A DNA stretch of 64,000 bases from Aliiruegeria lutimaris (GTDB taxonomy: Bacteria > Pseudomonadota > Alphaproteobacteria > Rhodobacterales > Rhodobacteraceae). Of the stretch, positions 27,084-33,586 are shown piece after piece (the stretch's first letter is position 1; each line of letters begins with the position of its first letter). The translations under genes were made by a program, and so were the position numbers. Location: positions 29,677-93,676 of the forward strand of contig NZ_FNEK01000016.1 of NCBI RefSeq assembly GCF_900099935.1, in the 5' to 3' direction. The notes under the pieces are model-generated. The model saw nothing but the letters and a program-made list of their open reading frames with translations. It was not told the origin of the DNA and made no database searches.

Positions 27084-27722
27084 ATGCAGGAAATCAATAA
27101 CAAGGGCGCTGGCGGCATCATTTCTGGTGTCGCCGCCGTGATCGTCGACAACAAGGCCTATCTCTCCGAGATCGACGGAAAGATCGGCGATGGCGATCAT
27201 GGCGTGAACATGGCCAAGGGGTTCGGGCGGGCCGCTGACCGGCTCGATCCCGAGGGCACGCTCACCGAGGCGCTGCAAGTGCTCTCGGACGTGCTCATGT
27301 CCGAGATCGGCGGTTCCATGGGCCCGCTCTATGGCATGATGTTCTCGGACATGGCCGACTCGCTCGGCGAGGCGGAGACGATAGACGCGGCGAAGTTCGG
27401 GGCAATGATCCGTGCCGGGCTCGAAGGCGTGCAAGATATCGGCTCGGCCAAGGTCGGTGACAAGACGCTTCTGGATGCCTTCACCCCCGCCGTGGATGCC
27501 TTCGATGCGTCCATTGCGGCAGGCAATACCTTCCCGGAGGCGCTGGTGGCGATGAAGGCGGCAGCGGAGACCGGACGCGACAGCACGATCGACATGGTCG
27601 CCAAGGTGGGCCGTTCTTCGCGCCTCGGTGAGCGGTCGCGTGGGGTCCTCGATGCAGGTGCGACATCCTGCGCGATGATTCTGGGCGCTTTCGCCGAGGA
27701 TATCACGGCAAGACTATCGTAG
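27084..27722 (+). CDS. dhaL: Dihydroxyacetone kinase subunit DhaL (nucleotide-binding)
   Basis: All-helical nucleotide subunit of 212 residues. The Mg-nucleotide aspartates are Asp31, Asp36 and Asp38 in EIDGKIGDGDHGVNMAKG. Further family blocks: GGSMGPLYGMMFSDMA, VGDKTLLDAFTPA, and the C-terminal GRSSRLGERSRGVLDAG. A GGAG site (GAAGGAGAAATCG) precedes ATG 27084. Partner of the DhaK immediately upstream. Confidence 0.93.
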   Translation: MQEINNKGAGGIISGVAAVIVDNKAYLSEIDGKIGDGDHGVNMAKGFGRAADRLDPEGTLTEALQVLSDVLMSEIGGSMGPLYGMMFSDMADSLGEAETIDAAKFGAMIRAGLEGVQDIGSAKVGDKTLLDAFTPAVDAFDASIAAGNTFPEALVAMKAAAETGRDSTIDMVAKVGRSSRLGERSRGVLDAGATSCAMILGAFAEDITARLS

Positions 27723-27763
27723 AAGGCTTGCCCCCCGGCGCAGAATCCGCGCATCAAGGGTAC

Positions 27764-28408
27764 ATGTCTGAGATCGATAGCACCTACCTGATGGCCTTCT
27801 TCCGTCTCGCCGGTGAGCGGCTGGAAGAGCAGCGTCAAACGCTCTGTTCGCTCGACGGCGAGATAGGCGATGGCGATCACGGGACTTCGATGGCAAACGG
27901 CTTCGCGGCCATAAACGCGCGCCTGCGCGATCTTTCCGCGGAGCCGGCACCGCCGGCGCGGCTTTTGCGAGAAGCCGCTTCGGCTTTTATCGGCGAGGTC
28001 GGCGCTACCGTCGGGCCGCTTTACGCGACCGGTCTTCTGCAGGGCGCAGCCATGCTTGAAGAGGGTCCGCTGGATGCCCGTCAACTTGGTGACCTTCTTG
28101 CCGCTTTCGCAAGAGGGATTGCCATGCGCGGAAAGGCCGGGATCGGGGACAAGACCATGCTCGACGCGTGGCTGCCAGCAAGCCATGCCGCGCAGCGCGT
28201 TGCAGCCGAGGGCGGGAGCCCTGCCGAAATTGCTCGTGCGGCGGCCGAGGCCGCCGAAGCGGGCGCTGCCGCCACCACGAGCCTGATCGCGTCCCGCGGC
28301 CGCGCTGCGCGCCTGAAGGAACGCAGCATCGGGCATCCGGATCCCGGGGCCGTTTCCGCATCCCTCATCATCGGAGCCTTCGCGGAGTCCCGCGAAGAAC
28401 TGGACTGA
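27764..28408 (+). CDS. Second DhaL-type subunit, coupled to the SorC-DhaK regulator
   Basis: Diverged DhaL of 214 residues. It keeps Asp31, Asp36 and Asp38 in SLDGEIGDGDHGTSMANG, plus GATVGPLYATGLLQGA, IGDKTMLDAWLPA and the C-terminal RAARLKERSIGHPDPGA. Start ATG 27764 has AAGGG 8 bases upstream. Its stop overlaps the start of the next gene (TGATG), so it is translationally coupled to a protein that carries its own DhaK domain. This suggests the pair forms a second, sensory or alternative, kinase complex. It is clearly different in sequence from the first DhaL 42 bp upstream. Confidence 0.88.
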   Translation: MSEIDSTYLMAFFRLAGERLEEQRQTLCSLDGEIGDGDHGTSMANGFAAINARLRDLSAEPAPPARLLREAASAFIGEVGATVGPLYATGLLQGAAMLEEGPLDARQLGDLLAAFARGIAMRGKAGIGDKTMLDAWLPASHAAQRVAAEGGSPAEIARAAAEAAEAGAAATTSLIASRGRAARLKERSIGHPDPGAVSASLIIGAFAESREELD

Positions 28409-30480
28409 TGGGCCAGCCGCGCAAGCGGGTGTCGAAAGAGTCTCGAAGCGGACGGGCGCCGCTGCGTTTCGGAGACGATCCGTTGCTCTGGGCAAGCTGG
28501 CTCTACTACCAGGAAGGCCTGACCCAGGGCGAGATCGCCGACGAGCTCGGCATTTCCCGACCGACCGTCAATTCCTACCTCGCGGATGCCCGCGCCAAGG
28601 GCATCGTCAATATCTCGATCTCGGAAGCCCGGTTGCGCGCGGTGACCATTGCGCAGGCGCTCGAAGCCCAGTTCGGGCTTGAAAGCTGTCTCGTCGTGCC
28701 GGGCGAGGGCGGGCCACGCCCGCTGATCGACCGGCTCGGGGCCGCCGCTGCCCAATCGCTGGGTTCCCATCTCCATTCCGGCGACACGGTGGCGATCACC
28801 TGGGGCCGGACCATGCTGGCGCTTGCCGAAGCGGTGAGTGGCACCGAAGCGCGCGATCTCGTGGTCGTGCAGGCGACGGGTGGCACGACCGCTACGATCC
28901 CCTACACCCCCGAAGCCTGCGCCACGCGTCTTGCGGAAAACACCGGCGCACGTTTCGTGCCGATCTCGGCCCCGGCAATCGTCTCTTCCTCCGAAGCGCG
29001 GGAGATCTTGCTGCGGGAGCCGGTCATCGCCGAGCAGCTCGCGCAGCTCGACCGGGTCACCTGCGTGCTGTTCGGTATCTCCTCGATGCGCCCGGACGCA
29101 ACGATCCACACCAGCGGGTTCTTCGACAGTGCGCTGAAGAACAAGGGCTATTTCGACAATGCGGTCGGCGCCATGATGGGGCGTTTCATCGACGCGCAGG
29201 GCGCGGCGATCCCCAGCCCGCTCGACGACCGTGTCATGGGGATGGAACTCGACCGGCTGCGACAGGTGCCCCGGCGGATCCTGGTGGCCGGCGGTCTGGA
29301 CAAGGTTCCCCCGATACTTGCCGCCCTTCGGGGCGGGTTCGTTTCAACCCTGATCACCGATGCGACGACGGGAGAAGGCATCCTGCGGGCAGAGGGGTTT
29401 GAGCCCGAAAAGATCGCGCCGAAACGGCGCGCCCCGACGCCGTCCGAACCGGCGCTCACCCGCAGTGACCATGTGAAAAAATTCATCAACCGGCCGAAAG
29501 ACGCCGTGGACGAGGCGCTCACCGGCGCATTGGCGGCCTTTCCCGAGCATATCGAGCCGATTGGCGGCAGTCTGCGGGCCATTCGCGCCCGGGCCGATAA
29601 GCGAGACGGGAAGGTGGGCGTGGTGATCGGCGGTGGGGCCGGCCATGAACCCGGCTTCATCGGCTTCGTCGGACGCGGGCTTGCCGATGCGGTGGTGGTG
29701 GGCAATGTCTTCGCTTCGCCGCCGCCCGACCGCATCCTGAGCTGTACCCGCGATGCCGACCAGGGGGCCGGGGTTCTCTATATCTACGGCAACTACACCG
29801 GCGACGTGATGAACTTCGACATGGCCGCAGACATGGCCGCCGCCGAGGGCATCGAGGCAAGGACCATCCTGACCACGGACGACATCGCCTCTGCCGGGGC
29901 CGATGAGCGCGCCGCACGGCGCGGGACCGCCGGCAATATCTTCGTGTTCAAAGTGGCGGGCGCGGCCGCGGCGCGGATGTTGCCGCTCGATGAATGCGAG
30001 CGTCTGGCCCGCAAGGCAAATGCCGCTTGCTACACGATCGGTGCCGCGCTGGAGCCCAGCTCGATGCCCGATACCGGGCGCAGGAGCTTCAGCCTCGGGC
30101 CGGACGACATGGAGTTCGGTGTCGGTGTGCACGGAGAGCCGGGCGTCAGCCGTATCCCGCTTCAGAGCGCGGACCGGATCGTCGACCGGATCGTCGACCG
30201 GATCTTCGACGAGATGCGACCGGGGGAGGGCGGCAAGCTCGCGGTGCTGGTCAATTCACTTGGCGGCACGCCGATGATGGAGCTTTTCATCCTCAACCGG
30301 CGACTGATGCAGCGGCTCTCCGCGCGCTCGGTCGACGTCCATACGACGCTGTTGGGGCACTATTTCACGTCGCTCGACATGGTCGGTGCCTCGATCACGC
30401 TGATGGCGCTGGACGAGGAACTCGCCGGCTTGCTGGATGACCCCTGCAACGGCTTCGCGTGGATGAAGCAGGGCCGTTAG
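28408..30480 (+). CDS. SorC-family sugar-sensing regulator fused to a DhaK domain
   Basis: Fusion protein of 690 residues. Residues about 20-65 form a helix-turn-helix (YYQEGLTQGEIADELGISRP, TVNSYLADARAKG); about 85-335 form the SorC/DeoR-type sugar-binding domain (GDTVAITWGRTMLALAE, VVVQATGGT, RRILVAGGLDKVPPILAAL). After a linker rich in Pro (about 338-352) comes a full DhaK domain, about 355-690, with all three catalytic residues: His413 (GAGHEPG), Asp466 (GNYTGDVMN) and His575 (GVHGEPG). ATG 28408 overlaps the DhaL stop. Such fusions are known in database naming as regulator/DhaK hybrids but I know of no mechanistic study. Likely controls this operon. A 12-bp tandem repeat coding RIVD lies at about 30178-30200. 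Confidence 0.9.
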   Translation: MGQPRKRVSKESRSGRAPLRFGDDPLLWASWLYYQEGLTQGEIADELGISRPTVNSYLADARAKGIVNISISEARLRAVTIAQALEAQFGLESCLVVPGEGGPRPLIDRLGAAAAQSLGSHLHSGDTVAITWGRTMLALAEAVSGTEARDLVVVQATGGTTATIPYTPEACATRLAENTGARFVPISAPAIVSSSEAREILLREPVIAEQLAQLDRVTCVLFGISSMRPDATIHTSGFFDSALKNKGYFDNAVGAMMGRFIDAQGAAIPSPLDDRVMGMELDRLRQVPRRILVAGGLDKVPPILAALRGGFVSTLITDATTGEGILRAEGFEPEKIAPKRRAPTPSEPALTRSDHVKKFINRPKDAVDEALTGALAAFPEHIEPIGGSLRAIRARADKRDGKVGVVIGGGAGHEPGFIGFVGRGLADAVVVGNVFASPPPDRILSCTRDADQGAGVLYIYGNYTGDVMNFDMAADMAAAEGIEARTILTTDDIASAGADERAARRGTAGNIFVFKVAGAAAARMLPLDECERLARKANAACYTIGAALEPSSMPDTGRRSFSLGPDDMEFGVGVHGEPGVSRIPLQSADRIVDRIVDRIFDEMRPGEGGKLAVLVNSLGGTPMMELFILNRRLMQRLSARSVDVHTTLLGHYFTSLDMVGASITLMALDEELAGLLDDPCNGFAWMKQGR

Positions 30481-30487
30481 GGGGGCG

Positions 30488-32845
30488 TCAGCTCCGAGCG
30501 GACAGTTCCAGAAGCCTGGCCCGGAGATCGAGGAGTTGAAGTTCCAGCCGGGAAACCTCTTCGACAGACAGGATTTCTTCTCCCTCGTCGGCTCGGGTTT
30601 CGATATCGCGGGCCCATTGCGATATCTCGTTCAAACCAAGCATTCCGGTAGATCCGGCAATGGCGTGGGCGGCTGCCGAGACCTCCTGCCGGTCTTCCCG
30701 GGAGACGCCGTTGCGCAGGGCCTCCAGCCGGGCCGGGGTGGAGGTCGCAAAAGCATTGATGATCCGCTGGCTCCGATCCGGGCCGAGATAGGACATGTGC
30801 TGGCGGAGCGCGGAAAGATCAGTATCGGCCACGCTCGCCGTCACCTCGCTGGGCGCTTCCGAGCGCGTTTCGGCCAGGCAATGCGCGGGCAGCAGGTGGC
30901 GGATCGCCCGCGACAGGTCCTCCGTATCATACGGTTTGCCGAGCACGCCGTCCGGTGCCGTCCCACCTGTTGCCCCGGCTTTCACGTCGCCAACCGACGC
31001 CGTGACAATGACGATCGGGACATCGGAAATGGGGCTCTCGGGCAAGGCACGGATCTGCGCAACCAGTTCCAGACCGGAGACGCCTGGCATGCGGTTGTCA
31101 CTGAGCACGAGGTCGAACGTTCCGGACCGAAGCTGCTCGATCGCGTCCGCCGCCGAGGCGACGGAGGTCGCAACATGGCCGAGTTTTTCCAGGAACCCGG
31201 TGGCAACGGCCCGGTTCACCTCGTCATCGTCGACCACCAGCACCCGCGCTCCTACCGGCTCCGATGGCGGCGCGATAGGTTCGGCTTCCGATGCGGCCAG
31301 CTCCAGCGGCAGGTCCACCTCGAAGACGCTGCCGCCGTCGGGATTGGCGCCACAGCGGATTTCCCCTCCAAGGGACGCGACAATCTTGCGGCAGATCGCG
31401 AGCCCAAGCCCGACACCACCCTTAAGCGTTCCGCCGTGCCTGTCATGTTGGGTGAAGGGATCGAACAGCCAGTCGCTTGGCCCGTCCGGCAGGCCCACGC
31501 CGGTATCGATCACCTCGAAACGTACCCAGCCGTCCGGGCGGGTTTCGACTGCCAGCGGTGTTACGCGCACCGTGATCTCGCCCGTTTCGGTGAACTTGAC
31601 GGCGTTGTGAGAAAGGTTCAGCAGCACCTGCCGGATCATGGAGGTGTCGCCGCGCAGCTTCGCCGGCAGGTCAGGGGCGATCTGCGTTTCCAGTCTCAGG
31701 CCCTTTTCGGCGGCGGGCCGATCCACCACCATGAGGACCTGGCGTATCAGCCCGGCGAGGTCGAAATCCTCCGGCACGGGGACACGCCCGCCGACCTCGG
31801 CTTGGGAGAAGTCGAGAATATCGCCGACCACGCCCGCCAGCAATTCCCCGGACGAGATGATGCCATCCACATGCCGGGATTGGTCGGGGGAAAGCGGGGT
31901 ATCCCGCAGCAGGCGCGCAAGCCCCAGAACGCCGGCAATCGGGGTGCGGATCTCGTGGCTCATCGCGGCGAGGAAGGTCGATTTGGCGTGGTCCGCGGCC
32001 TCGGCCCGGCGCAAGGCGCGCTTATACTCGGAAACGTCGTTCAGGATGATGACGGTTCCGTCGAACTTGTGGCTGATATCCAGCATCTTCTGGATATTGA
32101 CGTTGAACTCCCGCGGGCCCGACAGGGTTTCGACTACCGTGTCATAGCTGCCTTCGGAGGCCCCTTCGAGCAGGGCCGCGATCTGGGCGTTCAGAAGCGG
32201 GCTGTTCAGGGCGCCGTAATAGGACGCACCGGGGGCCACATCGCCATAGAACAGGCGATGCGCCGCATGGTTGAGATGGGTGGGGCGGTGATTGGCATCG
32301 AGCAGCACGACCGGTTCCCGGATGCTCTCGAAGATCGTCAGGTACTTGTTCTTCTCGTTGGTCAGGTTCCGGGCACGGTTCTGAAGGTCGCGCAGGCGAT
32401 CGGCGTTGGAGGCCGAGTTCCACTCGCCGCACAAGCCGATCTCCACATGGTCGAAGAAATCCAGAAAGTAGTCGCGATAGCGCCGGGCGTCTGCCTCCGG
32501 CATCTGGTTCTCGTAGATGAGATCGAGATAGGCGCGCCGGTAGTATTTCAGCAGCCCGAGAAAGTCGGTGAGTTGCACGCCGCGGGCGCGGTGGCGAAGC
32601 GCCTGTTCGACGCCGAATTCGACGATGCTGTTTCGCGCCCTGCCGAAGCCGGCTTCGCGGGGCGACGTCGTGTCGGCCGCCGCAATCGCTTCGAGGATCG
32701 GTCCCGACAGGCCGCAAATGGAGGCCCGCCAGGCCTCGCGCAGGGTCGAGGTATATTCCGAGTAGCCCCGTTCGACCGCGTATTGGACGACCCGGTCCAC
32801 GAGCCAGTCCTCGTTTTCAACGATCAGCGTTTCGAGCGTCTTCAT
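30488..32845 (-). CDS. Soluble hybrid histidine kinase (TorS/DorS role) with REC and HPt domains
   Basis: Multi-step phosphorelay kinase of 785 residues with no TM segment. Order: an all-helical N-terminal domain about 1-150 (RsbRD-like in look; LLKYYRRAYLDLIYEN), a PAS domain about 165-275 (IFESIREPVVLLDANHRPTHLN), dimerisation domain with His297 (AAMSHEIRTPIAG), ATPase with LSHNAVKFTETGE and KGGVGLGLAIC, a receiver with Asp583 (LVLSDNRMPGVSG), and an HPt with His727 (AAAHAIAGSTG). It is last in the dor operon; the response regulator is divergent at 37597. The kinase-REC-HPt order equals TorS, but the periplasmic TMAO-sensing half of TorS is replaced by a cytoplasmic module. Start ATG 32845 follows GGAGGTGACGC. 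Confidence 0.85.
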   Translation of the reverse strand: MKTLETLIVENEDWLVDRVVQYAVERGYSEYTSTLREAWRASICGLSGPILEAIAAADTTSPREAGFGRARNSIVEFGVEQALRHRARGVQLTDFLGLLKYYRRAYLDLIYENQMPEADARRYRDYFLDFFDHVEIGLCGEWNSASNADRLRDLQNRARNLTNEKNKYLTIFESIREPVVLLDANHRPTHLNHAAHRLFYGDVAPGASYYGALNSPLLNAQIAALLEGASEGSYDTVVETLSGPREFNVNIQKMLDISHKFDGTVIILNDVSEYKRALRRAEAADHAKSTFLAAMSHEIRTPIAGVLGLARLLRDTPLSPDQSRHVDGIISSGELLAGVVGDILDFSQAEVGGRVPVPEDFDLAGLIRQVLMVVDRPAAEKGLRLETQIAPDLPAKLRGDTSMIRQVLLNLSHNAVKFTETGEITVRVTPLAVETRPDGWVRFEVIDTGVGLPDGPSDWLFDPFTQHDRHGGTLKGGVGLGLAICRKIVASLGGEIRCGANPDGGSVFEVDLPLELAASEAEPIAPPSEPVGARVLVVDDDEVNRAVATGFLEKLGHVATSVASAADAIEQLRSGTFDLVLSDNRMPGVSGLELVAQIRALPESPISDVPIVIVTASVGDVKAGATGGTAPDGVLGKPYDTEDLSRAIRHLLPAHCLAETRSEAPSEVTASVADTDLSALRQHMSYLGPDRSQRIINAFATSTPARLEALRNGVSREDRQEVSAAAHAIAGSTGMLGLNEISQWARDIETRADEGEEILSVEEVSRLELQLLDLRARLLELSARS

Positions 32846-32848
32846 GCG

Positions 32849-33535
32849 TCACCTCCGGGCGTCCGTGTCGGCGCGGGCGCCTGCTTTGGGCTGTTGGTCG
32901 ATGGTATCGCTGGCATGGTTCTGGAGGAAGGCCAGAATGAGCATCTGCTCTTCCTTGGGCAGACCGGTGCGCGGGCCCATGACCTTGATCAGGCTGCGCC
33001 ACTGGTTGGCGGTGTAATGTTCGGGCACGCGGCGCTGATGGCAGGCGGTGCAGCGTTCGGCGAAAAGCTCCCATGCGGCGGCCCAGATCGGATCGAGGCG
33101 CGGCTCCGCGGCCGATTGCGGAATCCAACCCTCGATGGAGACCCGGTTCCAGGTAATGCCCGTCTCGGGATCGCGCAGGCTTTCCAAGGGCTCGGCCAGG
33201 CCGATGTTCTGCTTCGGGATCTGGCCCGCCAGGATTCGCTTGCCGGGAAGGCTGAAAAGCACTTGTTCGGCGCCCGCGCGCGCCCAAGCCTTGAGCGCCA
33301 CGCGGTGATAGCCGTCGCGGGTCTCGATCCGGTCCAGTTCGGCGGCCACGGCGACCTGCGCAAGCCGGGTTGCTTGGGCGCCGGGTGTGTCTGTCAGCGG
33401 GACAGTGGCAGAGGCATAAAGCGGCTCCGCCCTCGCTGTTCCGGCAGCAAGTGATATTGCAAACATCAAAGGAACAAGGCCACGCCGAAGCGCGGCCAAG
33501 TCCGGGAAGAAAACGGTTTGCGGGCGCTTATCCAT
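32849..33535 (-). CDS. Periplasmic monoheme cytochrome c, homologue of the DorC/TorC C-terminal domain
   Basis: Exported protein of 228 residues: signal peptide about 1-36 (LVPLMFAISLAAGTARA), then a domain with one CTACH heme site. Side by side with DorC from this operon, the second half matches directly: WNRVSIEGWI/WHKVSLDVWI, VPEHYTANQWRSL/PPEHLLANQWIGT and FLQNHASDT/FLQMHASDT. It thus equals the C-terminal monoheme domain of TorC without the NapC-like tetraheme part and membrane anchor. In E. coli that TorC domain takes part in control of TorS as well as electron transfer to TorA. Here it is encoded between dorA and the kinase, whose start is 3 bp after its stop. Confidence 0.85.
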   Translation of the reverse strand: MDKRPQTVFFPDLAALRRGLVPLMFAISLAAGTARAEPLYASATVPLTDTPGAQATRLAQVAVAAELDRIETRDGYHRVALKAWARAGAEQVLFSLPGKRILAGQIPKQNIGLAEPLESLRDPETGITWNRVSIEGWIPQSAAEPRLDPIWAAAWELFAERCTACHQRRVPEHYTANQWRSLIKVMGPRTGLPKEEQMLILAFLQNHASDTIDQQPKAGARADTDARR

Positions 33536-33586
33536 CGCAGCATACCGCGACGTCGGAGGCCGTAACCGGCCCCCGACTGGCGTTGC

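Noticed and set aside
26080..27722. PTS-dependent dihydroxyacetone kinase using the nearby EIIA-HPr-EI protein
   Set aside because: The PTS fusion has an EIIA(Glc) domain and no DhaM (EIIA-Man type) domain, which is needed to phosphorylate DhaL-bound nucleotide.
30178..30204. Regulatory direct repeat (12-bp unit repeated)
   Set aside because: It is inside the DhaK domain of the fusion regulator and simply codes RIVD repeated; most likely slippage within coding sequence.
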